A program made the position numbers and the translations under genes. Below are positions 44,501-54,159 of a DNA stretch of 64,000 nt, in pieces; positions within the stretch are counted from its first letter, which is position 1, and each line of letters starts with the position of its first letter. The notes under the pieces are model-generated. The model saw nothing but the letters and a program-made list of their open reading frames with translations, was not told the DNA's origin and did not search any database. Source of the stretch: Neoarius graeffei (lineage: Eukaryota; Chordata; Actinopteri; Siluriformes; Ariidae); assembly GCF_027579695.1 (NCBI RefSeq), contig NC_083577.1, positions 53,875,283 to 53,939,282 on the forward strand, read 5' to 3'.

Positions 44501-45422
44501 GGGCACCAGGATGGATCAGGCAGGTCCGAGGAGCAGAAGAGGTCAGCATCTCGATCCCAAGGTTGATATGTAACTCAGGGGGACAAATGGGGGAGGGAGG
44601 AAGAGAGAGAAAACACAGGTTGTTAGGTATGCCCAGTGTCACCTGAATAAGTTGGAACAGTATACATATTGCACTGAGTACAAGCAGGGACTCCGGCAAA
44701 ACTAACTATGACAGCATAACTAAAAGGGAAGAGCCAGAAGGTAACACAAGCATGAGGGAGCCCCGGGACATACCGTAAAGCAGCAGCCACTACACCGTCA
44801 ACAAACTCGAGTAAGCAAGCGAGTGGGGACTGACAGCATCCATACATCCCAGTTTACCAAAACACTCTATGTCTGAGGACCCTCCAGATCTACTCCTTTC
44901 CCTCATAAACACCATTAACAAAAGGCTTGACTAAACAGATATGTTTTCAGCCCAGACTTAAACACTGAGACTGTGTCTGATTCCCGAACACTACTTGGAA
45001 GGCTGTTCCATAACTGTGGGGCTTTGTAAGAAAAGGCTCTGCCCCCTGACGTAGCCTTCACTATACGAGGTACCAGCAGATAGCCTGCACCTTTTGATCT
45101 AAGTAGGCGTGGCGGGTCATAGAGGAGCAGAAGTTTGCTCAGGTACTGTGGTGCGAGACCATTCAGTGCTTTAAAGGTCAATAGTATTATTTTATAAGCA
45201 ATATGAAATTTGATTGGGAGCCAATGCAGTGTGGATAAGACAGGGGTGATGTGGTCATATTTTCTAGTTCTAGTAAGGACTCTTGCTGCTGCATTTTGAA
45301 CTAACTGGAGCTTGTTTATGCACTTATTGGAACATCCAGACAGTAAGGCATTACAGTAATCCAACCTGGAGGTGACAAAAGCATGAACTAGTTTTTCTGC
45401 ATCGTGTAGTGACATTAAATGA

Positions 45423-45477
<55 letters not shown>

Positions 45478-48400
45478 GTTGAGAGAAGGAAACCTCTACA
45501 ATAATCCAGTAGAAGGCAACGAGAAACCACTACTGTAATGTTCCCTAGAGACTCTGATGGCTGAAGCGGTCAGAGCAGCCACATCACTGTAGTGATATGC
45601 CAAAATGGATGTAGTTATGAGAATGAAGAAGGTAAAGTTGTGATAATTTAAGGAGTTTATCAAGTACAGTGTTAATTTAAGTCTGGCTGACATAAATTCA
45701 TTCCATAGAGCAAGTTCAGCACTGTAGGTGTTAGTGCAATACTCGGAACTTTGCTGTAAAAATGATACACAACTCCCTTTTCCAGGTTGTGATTCGACGT
45801 CTTCCACCCAGCCTGTCCAAAGACCAGCTTGAGGAGCATCTCAGTCCACTGCCTTCTTATGACTATTTTGAGTTCTTTCCTGCTGATCAAAGGTATTTAG
45901 ATTCTGGTAAATTTATGCTGGAGAAGATTTTAGTAAATGTATTCTTGATAGAGTGTCTCTTTAACAAAGCTGTTTGGGTTTTTTTCTGCAGCCTGTATCC
46001 ACATCTTTTCTCCAGAGCATACATCAATTTTAAAAACCCAGAAGACATCATTCTCTTCAGAGATCGTTTTGATGGTTATGTTTTTATTGATAATAAAGGT
46101 AAGGCTTTGCTTTTATACAAACTATGTATGTAGACACTTATACAAAGTAACTGGCAGTCAAGGATGTTGAGTGTTCCAGGCCTTGCTCAAATGTGCGGCA
46201 GTGACAGCTTATTGATACTGGGTTTTTAACTCTCAACCTACACATCAGGAACTGAAACGATAATCTGAATAATGTCTTTCATTTAGGTCAAGAATATCCA
46301 GCTATTGTAGAATTTGCACCGTTTCAAAAGGTTTCTAAGAAGAAGCTGAAGAAGAAAGATGCCAAAGCGGGAAGCATTGAAGAAGGTATTTTTGATTATT
46401 GAAAAATACCTTCATTGATTATTTATAGTTTATTTAATAAGCAGAGGTTTGTTTTTCCTGTTAGATCCAGAATACAAACGATTTCTGGAGAACTACTCTT
46501 GTGATGAGGAGAAGTCAATAGCCAATCCAGAAACACTGTTGGGAGAAATTGAAGCTAAAACAAGAGAGCTCATAGGTAAATATGCACGTTTGTTTTGTCA
46601 CCATACGTAGCGAAACTGATGGTTGCTTCCCTTGTACGTTTTATATGTACTACAGTGCAAGTTGAAATTCATCTTCTGTTGAAACTGTTCAATGGTAGGT
46701 AACTCTTATTCCTCCAAAATGCTTAATTGCAAATTGATTTATGAATAATTTTTGCATTTCACTTGATTTCAGCTAAAAGGACAACACCACTTCTGGAATA
46801 CATTAAAAACAAGAAGTTGGAGAAGCAGGTTGGGAAATAGTTGGGAAACTCTTCTGAGTTTGCCTTCAACAAATGTAGGAGTACTGTAATGACACTTTTA
46901 TGTTTTGTTTTTTAAATGTATTTAATTTTTTAAATACAGAGAATTCGGGAGGAAAAAAGGGAGGAGAGGCGACGTCGAGAACTAGAGAAGAAACGGCAAA
47001 GGGAGGAGGAGAAAAGGAAACGGCGAGAAGAGGAGAGGCGAAAACGCAAAGAGGCAGAGAAGCAGAAGAAACTCACGGAAAAGGATATCAAAATCAAGGT
47101 CTAACCACTTCCTCTTTCGGATTCTTCATTTAGATGTTTTTTTCCCAGCAAAGCTGTTTTGTCAGCAAGGCTCACTGAAGATGTTTCTTTAGCTTTTAAA
47201 GAAATGTGACAGGGATGATGAAATGGAATCAGACAGACTGAAAGACAAAGGAGACAGTGGAGAGACAGAGAGGAACAAGTGGGAGAAATCCGCAGGCCTC
47301 ACCAAGGCAAAGGAACCTAAAGACAAGTATGAAAGATGTATATGTCTAAGTAAAAAGATGTAGATGTATAGATGTGATTTCTTATTGAGCTTTCTGTTAC
47401 ACCATCTTAAGAACTGGAGTGAGAATGTTTGTGCTTTTGTGGGTTTCAACTCCTACAGTAGAGCTCAGCCGGAGAGTGATAAGGAGCAGCGGGATGGCCA
47501 CAGCCGCCGGCAAAGAGATAAAGACCAGAGGGGCCGAGAAGAAGAGCGCAAACGGCAGCGGCATCACTATGAGTTTGACAAGTTCATGCGCCGCAAGGAG
47601 GAGACCAAATGGGGCAAAGGCTATTGTCACGATCGGGCAAAGAAAGATGGCCACCACCATGGCTACTCCTACTGCCTTGAGATGGGGGACAAATCAAGCA
47701 AGGAGGACCGGGATGACATGGGGAACAGGAAGGAACGTATTCGTAATAAGGTGAGCAAGAGCTGATAGAACATTAGTACCTCAACTACAGTCTATGTACT
47801 GCAAACAACAGGCTATCAAAGTATGACTAATCTACTCAGCATTTAGCATAAAATGTAAGAAAGTTAATTAGGTTCATCATTAAGGACATCACTTTACATT
47901 ACTTAAGGACAACACAAGCACATGGCATGGCATTGTGAGCACATACCAAGAAAATTCATCAGTCTGTTTGCCCAACACTCAGCTATGTAATACAGACAGC
48001 CACTAGCACAGGTTTCCTGTAGACCTTTCATCACAGTCATTGTCTTGAAGTTTTTTTATGTCAGTGGATTTGCAATACAAATCCTCCTCCCTCCTGGGGT
48101 TTGTATTGCAGCCCAGGCTTGTGTTGTGAATGCAGATGTGCTGTCGAGGCAGTTAGCTGTGAATTTAGTTGTTGGCAATTTTGGGCTGATGATTGATGGA
48201 AGGCAACATGTCTCTCAGTCTGTATTAGTGCATCAGGAGAAAAGGACCTCCCAGTCTGAGGGGCCAGACCAGATAGGAGGGGCTCTGCCAGCCAAGGTAC
48301 AGCTAGCCTTTGAGCCTTTCTACCCAAGGGGAGGGGATACTACACTGATGTACACTGGGAGGCCCCACACCTTACCATGCTAGGCCTTGTTATTGACAGC

Positions 48401-48904
48401 AAATGCCACAACATGTTAGTGATAAAGTTTTAGACAATGGACAATAGTCATTCCAATTTGGAACCAAGCACAAGAGTCAAACGGTCCGTTTTTAATTTCC
48501 ATACATCCAACATATAATTATATACCTCAGAATATTGTAGAGCTTTTGCTGTCAAAAAACGTCAAAATATCGTGTGCTATTCTAAAGTTTAAATACATTG
48601 GTAGGACACTGATCAGAGCCAGAGAGTATTTCTATTCTGCTAAAATAGGGCTTTGTGAAGGGCTTACTATAGTCACTGAGAAATAAAATGTGAGTCCCTT
48701 GCTCTTGTCTTCTGTGTCTCAATATTGTCTCGGGAACAGGACCGACCCGCCATGCAGCTGTACCAGCCAGGAGCCCGTAACCGTAAGCGCATGGGCTCTG
48801 GGAACAAAGTCTTTGATTTCAGCCGACTCTCTCCAGAGCCAAGCACCGAACCCTGCTATGAGCTGACCATAGGAACAGGCTCTGAGAAAAGTGGAGATGA
48901 GTGA
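35441..48904 (+). CDS. upf3a: UPF3A, nonsense-mediated decay regulator (10 coding exons)
   Basis: Coding exons are 35441-35581, 45786-45892, 45992-46098, 46287-46385, 46465-46575, 46773-46828, 46940-47098, 47193-47326, 47459-47750 and 48740-48904 (1371 nt, 456 aa; human about 476). All introns are GT-AG and in phase. Residues 48-200 form the Smg4/UPF3 RNP-type domain (KVVIRRLPPSLSKDQLEE, then FEFFPADQSLYPHLFSRAY) that binds UPF2. Residues 208-260 are a Lys/Arg/Glu-rich helix. Exon 10 holds the exon-junction-complex binding motif RPAMQLYQPGARNRKR. Position beside CDC16 favours UPF3A over UPF3B. UPF3A tunes NMD in the nucleus and cytoplasm. The start chosen aligns with the family MRxEKE start; an in-frame ATG at 35351 would add 30 residues. 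Intron 1 (10.2 kb) is almost all transposons. Confidence 0.96.
36445..36810 (+). repeat. tRNA-derived SINE
   Basis: Full-length, flanked by AAAACATCCTGTG (36432-36444, 36811-36823), inserted in the long-TIR Tc1-like element. Confidence 0.92.
36850..37111 (+). pseudogene. Tc1-like transposase fragment with two in-frame stops
   Basis: Encodes VDDERAQRIVTRLVWADKK, ITTLYNHG, two TAG stops at 36946-36951, then WMGYNSRRPRQVPLLSAEN and LRLSWAQADLNWTLEDWKK. This is the linker and start of the catalytic domain of a Tc1-like transposase. The remainder is lost. Confidence 0.75.
37247..37626 (-). repeat. tRNA-derived SINE abutting a Tc1 with a missing end
   Basis: Complete SINE on the - strand. It directly abuts Tc1 sequence that starts inside its left TIR, so about 20 bp of that end are gone. 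The only shared flank is CATGG. Confidence 0.82.
38780..39057 (-). pseudogene. Tc1 transposase N-terminal fragment (level 3)
   Basis: The - strand encodes STIKSIIAKWKEYGTTTNL and LRELQRSTAEMGASDHRTT, the paired helix-turn-helix DNA-binding region, followed by LNRAGLYGRVARK. No catalytic residues remain. Confidence 0.78.
39260..39633 (-). repeat. tRNA-derived SINE
   Basis: Full-length, flanked by CACAGGTGGATCT (39247-39259, 39634-39646). Confidence 0.93.
40570..41745 (-). pseudogene. hAT transposase N-terminus, split by a foldback insertion
   Basis: From 41745 the - strand encodes MASGKRKADRECRVFKKQW, then CKDCAVCLVCKEIVSVFKE and LRHHYETRHKE (a C-x2-C...H-x4-H BED-like finger), then YKVAHLLATHGKPFTDGDF. 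The foldback element interrupts here. On its other side (40650 downwards) the frame resumes as VCMLAVAEEVCPDKK, the expected continuation in GTF2IRD2- and FAM200-like hAT proteins, and then diverges. The catalytic domain is missing. Confidence 0.78.
40655..41383. mobile_element. TTAA-flanked foldback element, near-perfect 729-bp palindrome
   Basis: TTAA lies at 40651-40654 and 41384-41387; ends AGGAACAGTCCACCG and complement. The arms are about 359 bp with an 11-nt centre at 41014-41024. The arms are so alike that the same 74-codon open frame exists in both directions. TTAA targeting points to piggyBac or Kolobok machinery. No transposase inside. Confidence 0.9.
42210..42458 (+). mobile_element. 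5'-truncated LINE (L2-like 3' end)
   Basis: Flanked by AAGACAATG (42201-42209, 42459-42467). Encodes APKLWNSLPQPLHDCSSLP and FKSHLKTFLF, the C-terminal signature of LINE reverse transcriptases, then a 3' UTR ending with a (TTA)n tail. Inserted in Tc1 transposase sequence. Confidence 0.85.
43815..44022 (+). repeat. tRNA-derived SINE, 5' part
   Basis: SINE head and body up to aggtgtgaatg, then interrupted by LINE sequence; a short gtgaatggttg remnant resumes at about 45471. Older copy with several substitutions. Confidence 0.75.
44023..45420 (-). mobile_element. 5'-truncated LINE on the - strand
   Basis: The 3' end (TCAAGTCAAGTTTATTTGTATAGCGC-type, at 44023) is on the left. The reverse-transcriptase C-terminal coding region is at 44915-45415. 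The 5' truncation lies next to a (TG)n tract. It is inserted in a SINE. Confidence 0.8.
44915..45415 (-). pseudogene. LINE reverse transcriptase C-terminal fragment
   Basis: 166 open codons: HAFVTSRLDYCNALLSG, LQLVQNAAARVLTRTRK, DHITPVLSTLHWLPIKF, then PQLWNSLPSSVRESDTVSV. This is the thumb/C-terminal region common to L2- and Rex-type fish LINEs. The frame is intact at this end, implying a fairly recent insertion. The catalytic palm is not included. Confidence 0.85.
45424..45474 (+). repeat. (TG)n microsatellite
   Basis: About 24 TG units between the LINE 5' truncation and UPF3A exon 2. Confidence 0.95.
45786..45892 (+). CDS. upf3a: UPF3A exon 2
   Basis: Acceptor ttccag, donor gtattt. Encodes VVIRRLPPSLSKDQLEEHL and PSYDYFEFFPADQ; ends in phase 2. 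The following intron is only 99 bp. Confidence 0.95.
45992..46098 (+). CDS. upf3a: UPF3A exon 3
   Basis: Acceptor ctgcag, donor gtaagg. Encodes LYPHLFSRAYINFKNPEDI and FRDRFDGYVFIDNK, the core of the UPF2-binding domain; ends in phase 1. Confidence 0.96.
46287..46385 (+). CDS. upf3a: UPF3A exon 4
   Basis: Acceptor atttag, donor gtattt. Encodes QEYPAIVEFAPFQKVSKKK and KKDAKAGSIEE; phase 1 at both ends. This corresponds to the mammalian exon whose skipping abolishes UPF2 binding. At 99 nt, skipping it would keep the frame. Confidence 0.95.
46465..46575 (+). CDS. upf3a: UPF3A exon 5
   Basis: Acceptor gttag, donor gtaaat. Encodes PEYKRFLENYSCDEEKSIA and NPETLLGEIEAKTRELI; phase 1 at both ends. 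Confidence 0.95.
46773..46828 (+). CDS. upf3a: UPF3A exon 6
   Basis: Acceptor tttcag, donor gttggg. Encodes AKRTTPLLEYIKNKKLEKQ; ends in phase 0. Confidence 0.95.
46940..47098 (+). CDS. upf3a: UPF3A exon 7
   Basis: Acceptor atacag, donor gtctaa. Encodes 53 residues of highly charged helix (RIREEKREERRRRELEKKR and onward), the family's basic/acidic coiled region. Confidence 0.94.
47193..47326 (+). CDS. upf3a: UPF3A exon 8
   Basis: Acceptor ctttag, donor gtatga. Encodes LLKKCDRDDEMESDRLKDK and on to EPKDK, a variable charged linker; ends in phase 2. Confidence 0.92.
47459..47750 (+). CDS. upf3a: UPF3A exon 9
   Basis: Acceptor ctacag, donor gtgagc. Encodes a charged, His-rich segment (RKRQRHHYEFDKFMRRKEE, DGHHHGYSYCLEMG) ending KERIRNK; phase 0 at its end. 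Confidence 0.93.
48740..48904 (+). CDS. upf3a: UPF3A exon 10 (terminal, EJC-binding motif)
   Basis: Acceptor gaacag. Encodes DRPAMQLYQPGARNRKRMG, the exon-junction-complex binding motif, then a C-terminus ending SEKSGDE with TGA at 48902-48904. Confidence 0.95.
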   Translation, partial: DRPAMQLYQPGARNRKRMGSGNKVFDFSRLSPEPSTEPCYELTIGTGSEKSGDE

Positions 48905-48935
48905 CAGAAAAAGCATGCTTCAGTTCAAGCCAGAA

Positions 48936-49371
48936 AATAAACCTCTCTGATCATGTTCTCGATGTGCTCCATCCCTATTTCCATGCACTGTGTCAGCAGT
49001 ATGTGTATTCAACACTCATAGATTATGTTAATATTAATAGAGTCTACTGTATGTTTGAGTTTCATGTCAAGAACACTGCCTCATTGGATTCACATTTTTC
49101 TACATTTTCACTACATAGGCACTTATCACATGTTGTTTGTTGACCTCCACTCTACAATCAAATGCCTCATCATTTACAGAGGACAGATTTATATGCCTTT
49201 TGTAGTGAATCATATAGATTGCATTCCATGAAAGAGTTTATGGATAGTGTAGTACATATATTGTACAGATTTTACTGTAAAAATCATAAGCAAATGTTGT
49301 GAAATGCATATTTTTAATATACAAAATGAATGTTTCTGTTGTGCAACTGCAGAATGAGAAAAACTAATAAA
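48936..49371 (+). terminator. upf3a: UPF3A polyadenylation signals
   Basis: AATAAA occurs at 48936-48941, 32 nt after the stop, and again at 49366-49371. The second, followed by T/G-rich sequence, marks a longer 3' UTR that ends just before the pogo-like element. Confidence 0.55.
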
Positions 49372-50024
49372 ATTTATGTGTGCATAGGCACATCACTTCC
49401 TTTATCCTGGATGTAAAAAGCACTTAGGGGAGAGTGGGGTAAGATGAGCCACTTTTTACATTTTTCATCATAACTACATGTTAAAGCCATTTTTGCTTCC
49501 AGTCTACACACCATACCAAATTTCAAAGTGTACTGTTACTATCTGAGCAAAACATAATTGATAAGCTCTTATGGTTAGAGTGATATTACCTCTTGAAAAA
49601 AAAATGTCAAGTGGCTCAACTTACCCCATGCACGGGGTAAGATGAGCCACTGTGTGGGGTAAATTGAGCCAACACAAAACATGTTAGGTTAACAAAGTAA
49701 ACAACTTTTATTATTAGAAATGCAATCAATGAATCAAGTCAAGTCAATCAAGTGGGGGATAGGGCCGTTGCATAGAGAAGGGGAGATGAAGAGAGAGGTG
49801 ATAGAACGAGATGGGATAGGGAGGGATAGATAGATGGATAGAGAGAGAGATATGCGTAGATAGATAGAAAGAGGGATGGTTAGAGAGGGAATGAGAGATA
49901 TACTATATTATAGAAATTACTAAAACAGTAGAACAGTGCCAAAAGAATCTTATTTCTTTCAGTAGGTTAAAACATTGCTAAAACATGCAGCAATCATTCC
50001 ATCAATCATTCAATCATTTCATCA

Positions 50025-50347
50025 TTATTCAATGTTCCAAGCGTTCAAATGGCAAGGGAACACCATTTGCCTCTCCCTCCGTGCTGTCCCCCCAACAGTA
50101 AAGGGGCGGGGCAATTTTTTCACAATATCCTGTCTTGACAGGACAGCCTCATCTTTCTCTTTGAAGACAAAGGTTGGCTTTCTTGCAGAGCCATGGCATG
50201 ACCGGCTTCTTTTGAGAAATCTTGCCTCTATTTCGAAGACATCCAATTTGATTATCTGGCCAATGAAGAAATGCACTTTCTTCTTCCCCGTGTATTTTGC
50301 CACAACATAATCCCCCACATCTAACAACTGGTCTTCCTCATCTGATG

Positions 50348-50351
<4 letters not shown>
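50025..50351 (-). pseudogene. C-terminal domain fragment of a DDE transposon protein
   Basis: The - strand encodes VGDYVVAKYTGKKKVHFFI, then IEARFLKRS, FVFKEKDEAVLSRQDIVKK and GGTARRERQMVFP. This pattern (GDxVxxKY-GKK...GQI...FLKR...DIV-KLP-P...GGTARR) recurs as a C-terminal segment in pogo-like DDE proteins of fish, as far as I recall. The DDE core is absent. Confidence 0.5.

Positions 50352-50414
<63 letters not shown>
50348..50414. repeat. (TA)n microsatellite
   Basis: About 33 TA units inside the pogo-like element. Confidence 0.97.
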
Positions 50415-50421
<7 letters not shown>

Positions 50422-51388
50422 CATATATGACCAGTAAATGTGAAAACTTAAGTGTCATCCATATTGGGTAAGCTCAGCCACCAATGGGGTAAGTTGAGCC
50501 AGTGGCTCAACTTGCCCCACATCTAATGGCTCATCTTACCCCATGGCCACCATTTTGTAGAAAAATGCTAATAAAGGGGATTAGGCTAATCAAAATTATT
50601 TTTATTAGCATTCATATCATAGCTTAGAAAGCCACTAACTTAACCCTAATGTGTCTAAATATTATTCTACTTTTGTCTTCTCTAAATCATCTTCACTGTG
50701 GACAAACATGGAATTGACTTAGAAAGCACAAAAACACATTTTTATAAATATGTCCCTCACCTAGTTTGACATGTGGTGCTCCTCTCCACAAGTGTAAGTA
50801 AATGGTCCCGGCCCCCTTTGAATGTGGTCACATGGTCACATTTGTTTACTGTTTCTTAGAAACAGGGGGTGGCTCATCTTACCCCCTGGCTCATCTTACC
50901 CCGCTCTCCCCTACTCAGTTTAATAATTCGGAATCTCTCTCTGAATTTTAGATAAAAATCTGAGCATTTGGGCTTCATGTACTATTGTAGTACTCCTAAA
51001 TTATGCATAGCTCATAAATATTTATTATAACGAATAAGCAACATTTCACCTATAAGCCAAAAAGTAGACATTTTTGCTTTCATTAAAAGCTGTTGAGAAC
51101 GACTAACTTCACTTTGACTTAAATCTATGTAAAATGTCATCAGAACATCAATCATGCTTTTTATATGGTTGTATAATTGATGGCAATTGTGTTTTACATG
51201 CCTAGGTGACACACCATTTCTTTGATAAGGATTGCAAGGATTATTCATGTAAAAAAAATTACAATGCATTTTGATGGATTTATTAATGTTTGTCTACAAT
51301 AAAAATTCACATTGTAGAGAGAATAGTGCATTGATTTGTCTAATAAATATTTTAATGACATGAGCACTGATTTCAGATTAAGTATCAG

Positions 51389-51627
51389 GGCTGGCACACA
51401 GAGACAAACAACTATTCACACCTACAGTCAGTTTAGAGCCACCAATTAGCCTAACCTGCATGTCTTTGGACTGTGGGGGAAACCGGAGCACCCGTTGGAA
51501 ACCCACGCAGACACGGGGAGAACATGCAAACTCCACACAGAAAGGCCTCCGTCGGTTGCTCGGCTCAAACCCAGGACCTTCTTGCTATGAGGTGACAGTG
51601 CTAACCACAACACCACTGTGCTGCTCC
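51389..51627 (-). repeat. tRNA-derived SINE, truncated
   Basis: Lacks the 3' third; begins at the GGGCTGGCACACAGAGACA segment and keeps the tRNA-like head on the right. Confidence 0.82.
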
Positions 51628-51654
51628 CTCCAGATTCCTTAAATCATTTAATGA

Positions 51655-52424
51655 TGATATGCACCATAGAGGTTGAAATATCCAAAGCTCTTCCCGTCTT
51701 TCTTTGAGGAACATTGTTTTTAAATGTTTCAGTAATTTTCTCACACATTTGTTGACAAACTGGACATCCTCAACCTATTTTTGCTCCCCAAAGATTAGGC
51801 CTTTCCTGGATACTGATTTTCTACCAAATCATGATTACAGTCACCCATTGGCATCACCTGTGTCAAATCACATCATTATTTAATTGTTTTACCTCATTAC
51901 TAGCCATAAATTGGAGGGGACAGACTAAGAGCAATTCAAGACTCCGATGAAATGGCAAAAAAGGAGCTGCAGCACCTTGCCAGGGAGCAGGAAACTGGGG
52001 CCTCCTCCTGGAGCCAGACCTGGGAGGGGAGCTCACCGGCGAGCGTCTGGTGGCTAGGCCTTGGCCCATGGGGCCTGGCTGGGTATAGCTCGAAGAAATT
52101 ACATGGAGCTGCCGTCATGTGACAGGCATGACGCAAGGACAGGCACCGGGGTCGGGTACATTGTGAGCTGGGTGGCAGGCAAAGGCAGGAGCTGGGGTGT
52201 GCTGATCCTTGGCAGTGCAGACTAGTGATTGGGACCTTTCCCAACTTTTTTCCCAAAAGGCCTGAAATGCAGGAATAGATGTATATTAACAAACTAAATA
52301 AAGTTGACCCCACAAAACATGGAATATCTTGGGTTCACAAGTCAAAGTAAATTTAGAAATCACTGTTTTCTTTTTTTTAATTTGCTTTTTCTATATTGTC
52401 CCAAATTTTTGATCTGGGGTTGTA
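51655..52424. mobile_element. Tc1-like non-autonomous element related to the intron 5 outer element
   Basis: The right end GATCTGGGGTTGTA (52411-52424) matches 7569-7582 in complement; gaacccaagatattcc and caggaatagatg segments also match the 7569-8040 body. No insertion at the site that carries the 297-bp insert there. The left end is degraded. Confidence 0.55.
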
Positions 52425-52829
52425 GAAATAAATGACTAAAATTAGCAAAATTATCTGCCAATAGAACAAGACTATTTGAAGCTTGAAATTAGTTTAAAAA
52501 TGTCTAGTTTAATAATCTTGTATTTGGTCTATTGCAATACTGTAATAGAAACTACAAGATAAAATTAACTATGTTCAAGATATTTTCACTTACTAAGATG
52601 TTAGTTTTTTTGCGGTATGTATAACCATTGTAATCTTCGTGAGCTCTTCTCTTCTAACATTGTGTGCAATAAAGCTGAAAGACATGACACTATTATGTTC
52701 AATACAGTCAATACAGTGACATTTGCCAAGCTGGGTCAGAATGCTGATAATTTGATTGTGTATTTGGAGTTAAAAAAAAAAAAGAATAATACTGCCTGGT
52801 GTAATGACCTGTTTTAACAATTGCTTTAA

Positions 52830-53412
52830 AGGAACAGTCCACCGTACTTCCATAATGAAATATGCTCTTATCTGAATTGAGACGAGCTGCTCCGTACCTC
52901 TCCGAGCTTTGCGCGACCTCCCAGTCAGTCAGACGCAGTCAGACGCGCTGTCACTCCTGTTAGCAATGTAGCTAGGCTCAGCATGGCAAATGGTATTTTT
53001 TGGGGCTGTAGTTAGATGCGACCAAACTCTTCCACGTTTTTCCTATTTACATAGGTTTATATGACCAGTGACATGAAACAAAGTTCAGTTACACAAATTG
53101 AAACGTAGCGATTTTCTATAGCATAGAAAATCGCTACGTTTCAATTTGTGTAACTGAACTTTGTTTCATGTCACTGGTCATATAAACCTATGTAAACAGG
53201 AAAAACGTAGAAGAGTTTGGTCGCATCTAACTACAGCCCCAAAAAATACCATTGGCCATGCTGAGCCTAGCTACATTGCTAACAGGAGTGACAGCGCGTC
53301 TGACTGCGTCTGACTGACTGGGAGGTCGCGCAAAGCTCGGAGAGGTACGGAGCAGCTCGTCTCAATTCAGATAAGAGCATATTTCATTATGGAAGTACGG
53401 TGGACTGTTCCT
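52830..53412. mobile_element. TTAA-flanked foldback element, 583-bp palindrome
   Basis: TTAA lies at 52826-52829 and 53413-53416. Same family as 40655-41383 but lacks about 73 bp at the inner end of each arm. The centre is at 53121 with a loop of about 3 nt. No coding capacity. Confidence 0.9.
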
Positions 53413-53954
53413 TTAAATTTGCCAATGCCTTTGGTGAGAAAAATATCTCTGTCGAGTGCATGAAGCAACCTAGCAGGTTGGAGTCAAAGTTATGGAAGTA
53501 AAAACAACCTTTACCTTGTCACAAGCTTTACTCTAAATCATGAATGGATTAATTTGAGAATTAAAGACCAATTTGTTATTAATTGACAGTATTGGTCACT
53601 GACATCAAAGAACTGATTGTCATAACCACCCTTGAGCTTACTTTGCTGTTATCTGCATCTCACCAAACGGTTCTCTATTGTGGTGCATAATATGTGAAGC
53701 TGTAATAATGTACCGGTAAAAGTACATCCTGTCTAAAACTACGCCTAGTCATGTACTTCTACCAGGTCTGAGTCAACTCTTAACCAACTGCACATAGTGA
53801 AACACAGTTGTAGCAGGACATGAATAAAAACGTTAACTGATTTACCAAACCCACACAAAACAGTAAGAATGAAAAATGAGTCTTCAAAAGTCAAAGAGTC
53901 CCATATACATTTTTCACACATACGTTGGGGAGTGCCTGTTAGAGAGCACACTCT

Positions 53955-54155
53955 GTCTAGGCCGTTGGCATGGTGAGGTAGGGTAGCCAGTTCCTTTCCT
54001 CACCGCTTTTAACTTCCCCAATGTTCCCACCAGGTCCCCATTCACTGCTGGGTGGACAGGAGGCAAGTCCCAGATCACCGTCCGAGGCGAGGCTCAAACC
54101 GGGGACCGTTCGCTTAGTTGTCTAGCGCTCTAACCACTTGGCCACTCCGCCTCAA
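53955..54155 (-). repeat. Second type of tRNA-derived SINE
   Basis: On the - strand the head reads GAGGCGGAGTGGCCAAGTGG (A box), with GGTTTGAGCC as B box, like a tRNA-Ser/Leu. The body differs from the common SINE of this window. No clear duplication seen. Confidence 0.65.
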
Positions 54156-54159
54156 AATG

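Larger units (their letters stand above)
49427..50911 (-). mobile_element. pogo/mariner-like element with GGCTCATCTTACCCC subterminal repeats
   Basis: Ends GGGGAGAGTGGGGTAAGATG and complement, flanked by TA (49425-49426, 50912-50913). About nine copies of GGGTAAGATGAGCC or its complement lie near both ends and at about 50460-50545. It contains a coding fragment at 50025-50351 and a (TA)n tract at 50348-50414. Immediately downstream of UPF3A. Confidence 0.8.

Noticed and set aside
47364-47765. Apparent single-exon gene at UPF3A exon 9
   Set aside because: The frame simply extends exon 9 into its flanking introns; splice sites and homology place it within UPF3A.
48045-48383. 112-codon open frame in UPF3A intron 9
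   Set aside because: No recognisable domain, no splice support and no conserved pattern; treated as chance.
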